The notes beneath the pieces were generated by a model. It was given only the letters and a program-made list of their open reading frames with translations, was not told the DNA's origin and made no database searches. This document shows, one piece after another, positions 18,262-30,406 of a stretch of DNA of 64,000 nucleotides; within the stretch, counting starts at the first letter, position 1; every line of letters begins with the position of its first letter. Source of the stretch: Nymphalis io. Lineage: Eukaryota; Arthropoda; Insecta; Lepidoptera; Nymphalidae. The position numbers and the translations under genes are program-made. Location of the stretch: NCBI RefSeq assembly GCF_905147045.1, contig NC_065908.1, positions 1 to 64,000 of the forward strand, in the 5' to 3' direction.

Positions 18262-18920
18262 ATTGACAATAGTGAGTATCTTAGTGACGCAGTGCTCTCT
18301 AGTGTTGATAGTTTTCATAGTGCTTCTCTTCCTCTAAACTCTCTTTTAGATTCAACTTTCTCCGGTTTCACTAGAAACTTTAATGTAGAGCATATAAATG
18401 CACAGAGTATACCTTCTCATTACCCCGATTTCCTGTCTTCCTTCGATAGTAAAAATATTCATGCCGTCCTAGTATCCGAATCTTTTCTGAAACCCTGCTT
18501 ACCTTCAACTTCTTACTGTTTGCCTGGCTTTCATCTGATTCGGAATGATCGTACCGGTAAAGGTGGTGGTGGAGTGGCAATATATCTCCGTAGTCATATC
18601 CCCTTTACTATTTTAAATAAATCTCCTACACAATACTGTGAGTGAACTGAACATATTTTTATTGAAGTCTTATTCGGCCATCTCAAACTACTACTGGGTG
18701 TTTTTTATAGTCCGTCCCTTACTGTTAATAATTATTTTGATAATTTTGAAAATTTGTTGGAACAATTTAGTGCGTCTGTTGATCACACAATCATTATGGG
18801 AGATTTCAATACTTGTTTAATTAAAGATGATCAACGCGCCAAACGATTTAAAAATATAATTAATAGCTGTAACCGTAATGTACTTCATACGAACGCAACT
18901 CATTTTTTTAATTTTATTTA
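18262..18920 (+). pseudogene. LINE endonuclease-domain fragment (CR1/Jockey-like)
   Basis: The plus-strand frame from 18292 shows the N-terminal half of an APE-type endonuclease: EHINAQSI, VLVSESFL, LPGFHLIRNDRTGKGGGGVAIYL. It continues in a second frame from about 18650 with GVFYSPS and the catalytic IIMGDFNT block. The frame change near 18645 and the loss of everything after about 18920 show a dead fragment. No RT is present nearby. The clade call rests on motif style only. Confidence 0.75.
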
Positions 18921-19348
18921 ACAATGCAAATAGGTGATCTTTAAAGTAAATGTTAACAATATGATTATTAAATTTAAAACGGCAACTTTTATTTAACCTA
19001 CACAAATAAATAATTATTTTAAGTACACTACGGCTTAATTAACACACAAATATATTATAAGCAAATGGGTTGTAATAATACCTAACACTTATTAATACAT
19101 TATATTTAACAAGTACCTACGCATCAACCGTAATAATTGAATGTATGTCTCTTAAATGTAATTTTAAAATTATACAACGAAGTAATTACTTCTACAATAA
19201 TATTTTAATTATTGTATATATAATATTTCTGCTAATCATATGCCATTCAAAATGCAAGTTGGTACTTAATTAATAAATTAAGACAGGTACAAAATGTACT
19301 AACCTTTTATATTTCTTTTATATTTTAAAATTAAACACAACCTGTACG

Positions 19349-19973
19349 AGTGTTGGGTGACGATATTATCCACAAGAATATGTAGCAGTACGCATAGCAA
19401 CAAGAATACACACGTCACGCATGCCTCATTATTTGACGTCATCGTTTGAAACAACGAATAGCTCTGAAAAGAGCTGTTTATTTGAAACAAAAAGTAGCAT
19501 GCAATGACGTAGTATGGCGTAATGTCAAGCTCTTAAAAGAGCTGTTTTTATATTTATTATCTTCATATAATAATCTTCGCTTCAATTGGTTTCACTTCTT
19601 CAACGAAAACAACTCGATTTGCTGACTTCTTGAAACGCGTCTTCACTCCACGCACCTCTCGAACTGACTGAACGCAACGCCGCGGTAAAACAAGTATTTG
19701 TAGAATCAGCCGCGCATCGATAGTGGGGAATTAAGCGCGGGAGTAAGACGCAAAACAGGTTTTTACGCGCCAATCAAAATCCCTACTTTTAATGTAGACG
19801 CATGCATTTGTTATTATTTTTACATTTTTACAACTTACATTTTTCTTGTATTCCTATTGGTTAATTTTTACTCCACTTTTTGTATATACCGTACCATTTT
19901 TCAATAAATCATTCCACGAATACCACGATATTCTACTGTTCTACAAGAAGAAGTTTTATTTTACTACTACAAC
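19349..19973 (+). repeat. Possible solo LTR (TG...CA-type, with promoter-like motifs)
   Basis: It begins TGTTGGGTGACGATATT and ends ...CTACTACAAC. It contains a CRE palindrome TGACGTCA (about 19435), two hairpins built on AGCTCTT/AAGAGCT (about 19460 and 19530), a CCAAT box (about 19771), a TATA-like TATATA (about 19881) and AATAAA (about 19902), in the order expected of an LTR. No second LTR and no clear target-site duplication were found, so it could instead be a decayed promoter region. Confidence 0.35.
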
Positions 19974-20400
19974 GTATCCTAAAAATACTTAATACCGTTG
20001 AAATATGTGTACTAATTCCAAATTCACTCTGCCAACGTGTAACTCCTCAAGTTGCAGTTATTTTTAATTCCGTTGTTAATTAATATTTCTGATTGATTAA
20101 TTATCTTCTTTAATTCTTTAGTAATAATCAGGCTCGATAATGGACCATGTACGGGAATAACTGGCTCGACGAAATAAAACAGGCGAATTTGGATAACTTA
20201 GAAATCTTGTATTAACTCGTTGCCGGTAAAAACGTTAATCACCATCAAACGGTGACGGTGAGCGGCAATTAAGCAAAATGAAGTTGACGGTATACAGGCT
20301 TACACCGTTGCTCCAAACAACAATCAGGCGCTTCAGCAGTTGGAGTCATCTCATTATAATTTAAATATGTATATTCCGCCAAGTGAAAGCAAAGAATCAT

Positions 20401-20585
20401 GTTACCAAAACTAAACGGTGTACCAAAAAAAAAAACAAAAAATGGTATGAGAGATTACCAATTAAGTTTTTTTTAAGTAGGAAGAGTGGCAAACTAAATT
20501 TTAAATGCGTTCAAGTCAGATGAAAATTATGGTCAGATGTTATCGGATACGTTAGATAAGAAAGCAAAATTGATAATTCTATAGG
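20401..20585. repeat. Repeat shared with 33308-33527, partly inverted
   Basis: Bases 20527-20585 recur in direct orientation at 33308-33365. Bases of about 20408-20525 recur inverted at about 33386-33520 (the GGTATGAGAGATTACCAATT block). The two loci bracket the decayed gypsy element, so they may be remnants of its ends, rearranged. No protein is visible from 18921 to this point apart from the possible LTR. Confidence 0.6.
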
Positions 20586-20869
20586 GGATTACTTTAACGA
20601 AAAAGTAGCACGAATCTATCGTTGTGATAAATAAAGGGAAAAAAAGCCGTAGAATGTGTTTTGCATGGGATAGAAGATAGTTCGATTCAATTAAGGTACA
20701 TAAGCAGACAATTTGATAATCCAGATAAAGTATTAGCGTATTTACAAAATAGATCAATTAAAACTATTTTTTCAAGTATAATAAAGGTAGCAATGTTTTT
20801 TAAAAAGGAATATTTGTAGCAAAACTACTTTACATAAGTATTATAATCGTAAAGATGAGTCATTCTGCT

Positions 20870-23568
20870 TTTAAAAGTCCATAACCCTTAAAAAAATGCA
20901 TAAAATGTTTAATGTGGGGTCACTTGAATATCGAATACCTTAGGAATAAAAAAAGCTGAAATAAAGTAATACTTTCTTTTAATAAACCAAAATTTTCGAA
21001 GTAATGTAGATAAATACATAAGATATATTCGATATTGAAGTATTCTTTACTCATAGGTCAAACTTATACCCCTTGTTAATATTTTAAAATCAAAGGACAA
21101 AAATTATGAGTAACTATGATGTAGTCGACAAAAATGAAATAAAAATAGAATTAAAAGTTGCTTCTAACATTACAATTAAACAAACAAGAGGCCAATTTCT
21201 ACTAATTTATAACGATTACGATACGTTCCCGATTCAATTCCGATCAAACTATGACTAATCTATATTTATTCGGATCGGAATCGAACCGAACTGATATGAT
21301 GTTAACATATACCGTGGTGTCAAAACCAAACTTAATTCTTAACCCTTATAGCAATAGTCGATAATTAAATTGAATAATAGGAAAACGGAAAAACGGCAAC
21401 GATCAGGCTTCGATTCGAGTTTGATAAAGTGACAATTTGTTAGTAAAATTGGACCCCCAGAAATGATCGAAGTCATAAGTGACGCAAATGTACACGGATC
21501 AATTTACATAAAAATTAGTTACCGGGTATGATCAAATAATGAGTATATAATGCAGAAAGATGTTTATTTTTAAATTGAAAATGGTCATTGTCATTAATGG
21601 TCAGTGCTTTTGTTTTGGTTATATTCACGCCTATCCAATTTATAAAAAGATAGGTTATAGCCAGAGTTGAAATAGTGTGTCTTTCGGGTTAATTGAAGTA
21701 AATAGAATTGAATTGAATTCAACATTTTATTTTATTTATCTCATATAAATGTTGAAGAAATCCCTCATAATTTTAAATTGAAACTTTGAAATGATAAATT
21801 CTTATCGTTCTTTTGCGAATACTTAAGACGAATGGGGCTGTATTTAGACTAAAAAAAAGTCTATTAATTTGAAAAATTACCAGTTATTTATAGTCCTATA
21901 GATTGGCCACAGTGAACGTTACGAAGTACAACAATTGATAATTTAAGTAATAATGCTATAATTCGCGAATCAAATTTCTGTTGCGTGTTTACTTAAAAAT
22001 AATTCTTAAGTGGATTTCGGACAAACAACAAGCATTAGACGAATTCAGAAAACATATTAGTAACTCGACAACTAACCAATACTTGCTTTGTATGACCCAT
22101 CTCTCGATACAGAGTTGCACACCGATGCTAGCAAGCGGAAAATAGGTGCGATACTACTTCTAATACAAAAGACCAATGGTCTTAAGCATGTAGCATATTT
22201 TATTCGTCGGACTTCTTCAGAGGAACAACATTTCTCGTTCTATGAATTAAAGACGTTAACAGTGGTGTCTGCTTTAGTTAGATTTCGCACATATCTCTTG
22301 GGAATCAATTTTACTATCGTTACAGACTGTAAGTTTTTGCGTGAAACTTTTATAAAAAAAAAAGATAACGTTAAGGGTTGCCCGTTAGTCACTTCGATAC
22401 ACTAAGCAGAAACTATACCAAACTAGATAATTAAATAAATATTAAGTTGCCTTTCTATTAATAAAATTGATGATGATTGGGTAACAAACTATTAAATAAT
22501 GTAATAGAAAAAAGAATACTACTTGACCCAAAAACTAATGATGTAATAAATATTAAAAAGAAATACTGTCTTAAAAATAATGGTGTATTCAAAATTACTG
22601 ACCATGGTCTCAAGTGGTTAGTTCCATTAGTGTCGCGGCCAAGTTTTAAAATCAAATCATGACGATATTGGACATTTCTCGTATTAGCAAACTTTTTCAA
22701 AAATAGAATATTATTGGTTTCCCAAAATGATAAAATTTTCCAAAAGAATAAATAGTATCATGTTTGAAATGCGCACATAGTAAAGTAACGTCTGGAAAAA
22801 ATCCGGTTTCTTTATCAAATACCAAGTGTCTACGACATTTCACTCGTTCATGCTGACCATTCAGACCCTTTTAGTATACGTAAGAATAAAAATAAAAATA
22901 TTTTATTATTCGTTGACGCGTATATATATAACAAATTTATAGCTTTAAAACCTGTAAAAAAAATAAACACAAAATCAAAAACACTGTTAATGCCTGAAAA
23001 TAGTTCTTTGGAACGTTTAATGTTTCTCAAAGATTGATATTCAAGTTTCATGGGAAAAAAGTAATTTTTTTTTGTCAGAATTGGGCATTCAACATATTAG
23101 GAATGTAGTCTTCACGCCACGTGCAAACGAGCAAGTGGAAAGATTAGCTCTGTGTTTACTTGGCGTTTTAACTGCTATTAATCATGGATACTTAGAAACA
23201 TTATGGGATAATGATATTTTAAATGTGCAATAGGGTTTTAATAACACGATTAATAAAAGTATTAGTTATTTATCAGCAGAAGTATTGTTTGGCGTAAAAT
23301 TAACAGGAATGTCAGATAGTAAGTTAACGTCGGTTTTGGATAATGATAGGAATAAAGATGATACAAATAATTAACAATCGGGAAAAACAAAAAACAGTAA
23401 TTTTATAAATCAAGATATAAGCCACGACGATTTTGTGTAGGTAAACTAGTAAGAATTAAAAAATCTGTTACTTGCTCAGGAAAAAGTAAAAATAATAATA
23501 ATAATACCACAGTGCTCTGGTTCTTACAGAATATTGAAAGTTTTTCCAAATGATAGGTATTTCATAGG
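20870..23568 (+). pseudogene. Decayed Ty3/gypsy element, gag-pol remnants (left part)
   Basis: Scattered plus-strand fragments appear in the order of a gypsy polyprotein. There is a zinc-knuckle-like KCIKCLMWGH (about 20897), and an RT/RNase H junction (SDKQQALDEFRKHI, about 22020). An RNase H domain with LHTDASKRKIGAILL and YFIRRTS lies at 22088-22390. Integrase pieces follow (DPFSIRKNKN, about 22865; TPRANEQVERL, about 23115; a late GPYRIL-like chromodomain-side segment, about 23515). Frames change often and stops are frequent. The reading continues at 32606 on the other side of a BEL/Pao insertion. Confidence 0.8.
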
Positions 23569-23864
23569 TGCTTACGCTCAAGAAATGGAATTTCTTTAGT
23601 GAAATTCTTTATTTGTAATTTAGTATAAGTTTTTATTTTTGCACAACATCCTGTATGTTGTGTAACAATTAAAAAAAACGGATGAGATGCGAGAGAAGTG
23701 TGACGGAAAAAATGTACAATGTTGCCATACGTAATTAATTATAATAATATAAAATTTTTGTGCTGGCAATAACTATAATACAATAATAACTTTATAAATG
23801 TAATAATAACTTAATAAAATGATAACTTTATTGATAAATACATATTTTTTAACTGTGCATTTTG
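23569..23864 (-). repeat. 3' LTR of BEL/Pao element 1 (main part)
   Basis: This is the counterpart of 32302-32591. It is cut at 23864 by the RTE-clade LINE; the remaining dozen bases are at 26435-26447, next to the polypurine tract. Confidence 0.85.
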
Positions 23865-23869
23865 GAAGA

Positions 23870-25525
23870 ACACTTTCGGGGATATTACATCCCCCTGTCT
23901 CACCCCTCTGCGCAGTTGGATCGCCTTCGTCTTACAGTCCTGGATGTGGACAGTCATTGTAGCGGCGTTGTACAGACATCTGAGTACCTCGATATATCTC
24001 CAATCGATATGACATCTCTGAAATGAGTCGAGCACTGCCCAGGTTTCGATGGAGTCGAAGGCTTTCTCGTAGTCCACAAATGCCATACACTGCGGCTGAT
24101 TGTACTCTTCGGTCTTCTGCACAATCTGCCGAACAGTATGGATGTGGTCCACGGTGCTGTAGCCTGATCGAAAGTCGGCTTGCTCTGGGGGCTGCAACTC
24201 GTCAAGTCGTCTGGCGAGACGGTTCGTGACGACTCTTGAGAACAGCTTATACACGTGACTCAGGAGGGAGATTGGTCTGTAGTTTTTCAAGAGGGTTTTA
24301 TCACCTTTCTTGAAAAACAGTACCACCTCACTCCCGCTCCACGTTTCCGGGGTCTTGCCATGTTGGATGACGGAATTAAAGAGGCTTGCTAGCTCTTTCA
24401 GGACCGGAGTCCCGCCTGCCTTAAGCAACTCTGTTGTGATTCCGTCATCTCCCGGAGATTTGTTGTTTTTAAGCTGTTCTAGAGCCGCCCTAATCTCTCC
24501 TTGGTCAACGACCGGGAGCTCCTCGGAGTAATGGCGCATAAGAGGGGCGCGCTGGTCATCAATACTGATTCCCATGGGTTTATCCGATCTTGAAGAGAAC
24601 AACTGCCCATAAAACCTCTCTACTTCTCCGACAATCTCAGGCCTAGAGGTAACGACCCCACCATTTTCAGTTTTAAGTTTTGTCAGACGCGGCCTCCCAA
24701 ACTTGCGAGCGAACACTTTCGATCCCCGATTTTGCTCAATCGCAGCCTTGATGGCACGGGTATTGGAGCGTCGGAGATCGCGTCGCGTCAGCGTTTTTAT
24801 TGTTCGGTTTAAGGCCTTATCTGACAAAAACGATGGTAGTTCTCGTCGTTTTCTCATGAGCTCGAGTGTCTCAGCAGAGAGTTTTGGTGCGTTGTCTCTT
24901 CTCTGTGGCGGAAAACACTTGCGGGATGTGTTTTGCAGTATTTTGACCAGCGTGTCGGTTCTCTCATCAATGCTGCTTATGGTTTCCAACGCGGTGAATT
25001 GATTTTGAAGTTCCATTTGGAACTTTTCGGAGCCTTGAGCAGCTTGGAGCATGGTAGGTCGGAGAGTAGACCTCATCATTCTCGATCTTTCGGCTTTTAA
25101 GTTGATATTTAGAGTGCCTCGAACCAAGCGGTGATCACTTCCGGTATTAAACCTGTTGATCACTGAAACATCTCTAAATATGTGCCTTTTATTCGAAATG
25201 ATAAAGTCTATCTCGTTCCTTGTCACGTTATCGGGGCTTCGCCAGGTCCATCTCCTCTGAGGCTTCTTTTGAAAGAAAAAATTCATCAAAAAAAGCCCCT
25301 GCGCTTCGAGAAAGTTTACCAGCATTTGCCCCCTGTGATTTCTGCAGCCCAAGCCGTAAGGTCCGACTTTCGATTCACCGCTATCTTGTACTCCCACTTT
25401 AGCATTAAAGTCTCCCATAACAATATTGTAGTGGGCCTTCGAGGTGTCGTTGAGGGCCTTTGCGATGTCCTCGTACATCGCTTCGACCACATCATCAGAG
25501 TATGTCGAAGTTGGCGCATATACCT
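23870..25525 (-). pseudogene. RTE-clade ORF2, inverted 5' segment: endonuclease and N-terminal RT
   Basis: Read on the minus strand from about 25525, it starts inside the endonuclease at VYAPTSTYSD. It continues through IVMGDFNAKVG, TWRSPDNVTRNEID and SDHRLVRGT, a linker, and RT blocks NNKSPGDDGITTELLK, YRPISLLSHVYKLFSRV and MAFVDYEKAFDS, and ends at LRRGVRQGDVISPK near 23880. It is open for more than 500 codons without a stop, so the source element was coding-competent when copied. The N-terminal part of the endonuclease is absent because of 5' truncation. Confidence 0.88.
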
Positions 25526-25526
25526 A

Positions 25527-26398
25527 AACTGAAACTGTTCACCAACGCGTTGGAATACGTTTTCAAAACGCTGGATTGGACTAGGTATGGAGTCAATGTA
25601 AACGGCGAGTACATCTCACACCTTCGATTTGCCGACGATATCGTCATCATAGCAGAGTCGCTGGAACAACTCACCGAAATGCTGCGTAGCCTAGGCGAGT
25701 CTTCCCGGCGTGTCGGTCTCGGTATGAACTTGGACAAGACCAAGGTCATGTTCAATAGGCATGTCGTGCCGGGACCGATATACGTCGAGGGGAAACCTCT
25801 CGAAGTTGTTAGTGAATATACCTACCTAGGACAGATAATACAAGTCGGTAGGAACAACTTCGAGAAGGAAGCCGATCGAAGAATTCGCTTGGGATGGGCA
25901 GCATTTGGCAACCTTCGTCAAGTCCTCAAGTCGTCTATACCGCAATGTTTGAAGACGAAAGTCTTCAACCAATGCGTCTTACCTGCCATGACATACGGTG
26001 CCGAAACGTGGACACTAACTGCGGGACTAGTCCACAAATTCAAAGTCGCTCAGCGTGCTATGGAGCGAGCTATGCTCGGAGTATCTTTGAAGGATAAGAT
26101 CAGAAATGAGATTATCCGGAAAAGAACCGGAGTCACCGACATAGCTTGCAAAATTAGCAGGCTGAAGTGGCAGTGGGCTGGTCACGTATGTCGTAGGACC
26201 GATGGCCGTTGGAGCAGACGAGTCCTAGAGTGGAGACCGCGAATCGGCAAGCGCAGCGTAGGGCGCCCTCCAGCCAGGTGGGCCGACGACCTTAAGAAGG
26301 TGGCGGGCACCAACTGGATGCGGAAGGCGGAGGACAGGGAGCTTTGGCGCACCTTGGGAGAGGCCTATGTTCAGCAGTGGACAACGATTGGCTATTGA
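25527..26398 (+). pseudogene. RTE-clade ORF2, 3' segment: RT catalytic core to C-terminus
   Basis: It begins KLFTNALEYVFKTLDW and contains the catalytic FADD box (HLRFADDIVIIAES), EYTYLGQII, RIRLGWAAFGNLRQVL, MTYGAETWTL and the C-terminal arginine-rich block (RLKWQWAGHVCRRTDGRWSR). It stops at 26398, followed directly by the simple TGAT tail. The frame is open throughout. It is split from its own 5' half by inversion, so it is not expressed as a whole protein. Confidence 0.9.
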
Positions 26399-26476
26399 TT
26401 GATTGATTGATTGACATATTTTTTAACTGTGCATGATGCGTGAACATATCCCCCCCCCGTTGAAGACCTAAGGTCT

Positions 26477-27628
26477 TCAACCGAGGAAATCTTCAGAGTT
26501 TGGCAGAGGACATAAGCGAACGAGTGATCGACGTACGCAGCCTCTTGCCGTGTCGATGTCCGCCACACGGGTGATGCCGTCCGATCCAGTGAACAGGCTT
26601 GCCACACGTCTGAGACGCCAGTTCAGTGGTGACACGTTCTCTTCTTGAAGCAAGACAAGATCTCCGATATGAAGATTCGTTGTATTAGACTTCCATTTAG
26701 TCCGAAGTTGTAGTTCCGATATATACTCTTTCTGCCAGCGGTTCCAAAAATCACGCCTTATTTGTTCAAGGCGGGCATATCGTTGCCGTGGAGTAGCCTT
26801 GCAGTCGTCTTGACATAGGGATGGTAGCGCGTTCAGCGGTCTGCCAATTATAAAATGCCCTGGCGACAAGGAAAGGAAATCATCAAGGGATGAGGACATT
26901 GGGCACAAGGGGCGACTATTCAGTACTACCTCTACTTGTGCGAATAACGTACAAAGTTCCTCAAATGTGAGATGAGTATTTCCCATGACTCTTTTAATGT
27001 GATGTTTAGCAGATTTAATACCAGCTTCCCAAATTCCACCAATGTGAGGAGTATAGGCCGGTATGAATGAAAATTTTATTCCTTCTCCTGACGCAAATTC
27101 AGAAAAAGATTGAGTATTTTCTTTTAGGAAATTTCCGATTTCTTTAACAGCAGCAGTAAAATTTCGACCATTGTCCGAATATATCTCAGTTGGCCGGCCG
27201 CGGCGAGCAATAAACCGACGGATTGTCATTATGAATGCGTCTTTACTTAAGTCGCTAACTGGTTCTAAATGAATGCATTTAAGACGTAAACAAATGAAAA
27301 GGCATAAGTAGCATTTTGATAATTGAGCACCACGTCCCTTTCTATTTAAGATAGAAAATGGTCCAGCCATATCGATTCCGATCGATTTAAAGGGAAAATC
27401 AACTGATATGCGATTGGTAGGTAAATTACCCATTTTAGGATGTAAGGTTTCACCACGAACACGAACACAAGTAGCACAATGCCTTACGACTTGCCTGGCA
27501 AGCTTCCTACCATTGATAGGCCATACCTTCTGCTTAACAGTTGCTAGTAGTAGCTGCGGACCAGCGTGTAAGTTTTGTAAGTGTTCGCGTAAAAAATAAA
27601 GCTTTGTTACATAGTGACCGGAATCCAA
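26477..27628 (-). CDS. BEL/Pao 1 integrase region of pol
   Basis: An open frame of 383 codons, the end of the polyprotein rather than a separate gene. It shows the zinc-binding HHCC module (HLQNLHAG...RHCATC), the integrase core with the catalytic triad in DMAGPF, YSDNGRNF and GGIWEAGIK, and the C-terminal domain conserved in BEL/Pao (WNRWQKEYISELQ, GDLVLLQEE). The core is intact here, but upstream pol carries frameshifts and stops. Its 3' end is about 20 bp from the polypurine tract. Confidence 0.85.
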   Translation of the reverse strand: MDSGHYVTKLYFLREHLQNLHAGPQLLLATVKQKVWPINGRKLARQVVRHCATCVRVRGETLHPKMGNLPTNRISVDFPFKSIGIDMAGPFSILNRKGRGAQLSKCYLCLFICLRLKCIHLEPVSDLSKDAFIMTIRRFIARRGRPTEIYSDNGRNFTAAVKEIGNFLKENTQSFSEFASGEGIKFSFIPAYTPHIGGIWEAGIKSAKHHIKRVMGNTHLTFEELCTLFAQVEVVLNSRPLCPMSSSLDDFLSLSPGHFIIGRPLNALPSLCQDDCKATPRQRYARLEQIRRDFWNRWQKEYISELQLRTKWKSNTTNLHIGDLVLLQEENVSPLNWRLRRVASLFTGSDGITRVADIDTARGCVRRSLVRLCPLPNSEDFLG

Positions 27629-27639
27629 AAGTATTGGAT

Positions 27640-28600
27640 GTTTTTTGTCGTAAGAATAATCCGAATTATCTAACCACCAACCCTAATTAATTGAGTAGTG
27701 CTGTCAAAAAATGGGGATAAATTTAATAATTTTGATTTTGATTGCAATGTTGAATTTGAAAGCATTTTTTTGTATTCAATAGGAAAGGATTGTTTTTGTA
27801 CAATTCAACAAATCAAGTGAAAAGAATTTTGCAGCTCGTCAACAGATAAAAATCCAGATAATTTATTTTGTCTATTTGATTGTTTAGAATTATGTAAAAA
27901 TCGTAAAAAATATGTGAATACTCTTTGTAATTTTGTAAAATTAGAAAAATCTTTAAAATCAAATGTAGACTCGGGTAAATTTATATATAAAACCTTTGTT
28001 TCTGGTAAGTCTGTAATGTTATTTTGAGGTAATTTTGGCCATTGTGATTCATCATCATACAAAAATGAGGGACCTTGCCACCACATCATGCTAGCGCGCA
28101 GTAGGCAAGCGTTCATGCCACGTGAAATTAAATCTGCGGGGTTTGCGTCAGTGGGCACATAATGCCATGATTTAGGATTAGTCAGCTCTAAGATTTCCGC
28201 TACTCTATTTCCAACAAAAGTTTTTAAGTTGCTTGGATCCTTGTTGATCCAACATATTACTACATTAGAATCACACCAATGTACGACTTTCGTCAGAGTG
28301 AGTCTTAATGAATCAATAGCGGACTTACATAAGTTTGCTGCCATTAAGGCTGCGCAAAGCTCGAGATGGGGTATTGTCGTTGGTTTTACAGGAGCAACCT
28401 TGGACTTTGAACATAATAACCTCACTGTTACCTCATTATTTTCATTCAGCGATCTTAAGAAAATACAAGCTCCCAAACCGACTTTGGAAGCATCAGTGTA
28501 GACTCTAAGAGTGTAGCTCGATGGATTTAGGTGAATCACAGAGGACTCTGCGTGAGATATGAAGATCTGCAAGTAACGGTAAGTTTTTAGATATTTCATA
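27640..28600 (-). pseudogene. BEL/Pao 1 RNase H region of pol
   Basis: The frame at 28599-27805 holds the BEL-type RNase H: LRVYTDASKVGLGACIF, KSKVAPVKPTTIPHLELCAA, VVHWCDSNVVICWI and HYVPTDANPADLISRG. It is one frame away from both the RT portion (shift near 28560) and the integrase (shift between 27800 and 27640), so pol is not continuous here. Confidence 0.82.
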
Positions 28601-30290
28601 CCAATTTTGTTTCAAATCATCAGGCACAGGCTGATCCCAGTCGATGCCTCTGATCCACAATTTCTGAATAAGTATTTTTGTTTGAATTATGCATGCACTT
28701 AACAAACCTAGCGGATAAAAAATTTGAAAGGCTTGTGACGTTATGTGTCTTTTCGTAATTATGTCATTAATATTTGTAGATTTTATTTTTACAGGTATCC
28801 AGACCATGTCATCGACTGGATCCCAACTGAGGCCAAGAGTGTTAGAAGACTCACTTAAGGTAAGTTCATCCTTTGAATTAATTTCAATATTATGATATAA
28901 TTTAGGTAAGTTAGTTTTAAATTTACGTAAGGGAAAGCACGTTGAATTTAGAGTAGAAGTAAATTTATCTTGTTTATAAATTAATTGAACTTCACTGTCT
29001 GATCCCGTGATAACGTCATCAACCAGGAAGTCATTTTGTATAATACCCTTTATTAATTCGTCATCGCATTCCTCTCCTACCTGCTATAGACATTTTATGC
29101 TCAGGTAACTGGCACTTGCAGTACCGTAAGTCACAGTACCTAGCTGCAAAGTCTGGATTGGAAGAGACTCTTCTTCTCTCCATAATATCAATTGAAGGTT
29201 ACAGTCATTTTCGTTCACAGCAATTTGTCTGTACACTTTGGCTATGTCTGCAGTTAGAATATATTTGTATTGACGCGATCTTAATAAAATGGAGAAGAGA
29301 GAGCTTTGTATGTTAGGTCCCACCACGAGGATATCATTTAGAGAGTATCCAGATGACGTAGGAGCGGAACCGTCGAAAACTACTCCGATTTTAGTAGATT
29401 CGCTGTTTTCTTTAAAAACGGCATGATGAGCTAAAAAATAGGAAGGATTAGGAATTGAAATTGGTGACTCTTTAAGGTGACCTAATTTTGAATATTCACG
29501 CATAAATTCTACGTATTGTGACTTTAGTGTCGGATGTTTCCTAAATCTTTTCTCGAGATTAAGAAGGCGTTTTTTAGATTGGTCGTATGAATCACCGAGA
29601 CAGTCTGGGGAGGCCTTTAGTGACAACCTGACACAGAATCTGCCGTTACTCAAACGTGTAGTGTTTTGTAAAAAATTATTTTCACATGCTATTTCGTTGG
29701 GACTGAGGACTTTTCTTAGTGAAAGACTCTCAAGTGCCCAGAACTTTGTGAGCATTTCATTTAAGTCATTATCTGAAACGACTGCGTGATTGCATTGAAT
29801 ATTTTGTACGATATTTGGTAAACTGATACGACCGGCTATGATCCAGCCTAATTTTGAGTTTTGTAATTTAGGATTGTTAGGACCTAGAGAACGTTGTTCA
29901 TTCAAAAGGAGATCTCAGAATATGTCTGCACCGAAGCAATTCGACAGGTGCAGGTTCATTGAACTTTGGATCGGCTAATAAAATGCCTTTCGGAATTTCT
30001 AAGTTATGTATACAGACGAGAACCTTAGGGATGTCACCGGTAAGTTGATCAAGAACAAGACATGGCAATTGGACTTGGTAAGTACCGTGTATTGCTTTAA
30101 AATGAGTATTACAACTTTCTGATATTTTGTTATAAATATTGTTACCTATTCCTATTACATTTAATGGATCTAATGAATTACACTTTAAATCTAATTTTTG
30201 TTGCAGAGATTTGTAATGAAAGAAGATTAGCTACCACTATCTAGTAGAACCCGGACCTTCTCAGATTTATTATTAAATGGATTGTAAACT
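28505..30290 (-). pseudogene. BEL/Pao 1 protease and reverse transcriptase region
   Basis: Near 30240 the aspartic protease active site VLLDSGS is followed at once by an in-frame stop. From 29905 the RT reads GWIIAGRI, then VVFDGSAPTSSGYSLNDIL, ILTADIAKVYRQI and LGTVTYGTA. A second nonsense codon sits at about 29086. The frame then continues to the catalytic NDFLVDDVITGSD box (about 29005-29035) and a thumb region ending near 28560. The catalytic aspartates are present, and inactivation is by a few nonsense and frameshift changes. Confidence 0.82.
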
Positions 30291-30406
30291 TCTATGATTG
30301 CAGTAGACAAAATAACATGACTATTTTTCGGCTGTGTGAAAGCAGCGATTGTCGCACTATTGTTATCATTTGACACACTAGAATCATGGAGAATTGTGTT
30401 TTGGCG

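Larger units (their letters stand above)
23865..26414 (+). mobile_element. RTE-clade LINE insertion with 5' inversion (twin-priming structure)
   Basis: The 3' half (about 25527-26398) is on the plus strand and ends in a (TGAT)n/(TTGA)n tail (to 26414). The 5' half (about 23870-25525) is on the minus strand. The protein breaks at the same point in both halves, just after the RT VRQGDVISPK block, so the halves are adjacent parts of one element with the 5' part flipped. A 20-21-bp target-site duplication (CATATTTTTTAACTGTGCAT at 23845-23864 and 26415-26434) flanks the whole, showing a single insertion event into the BEL LTR. Confidence 0.9.
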
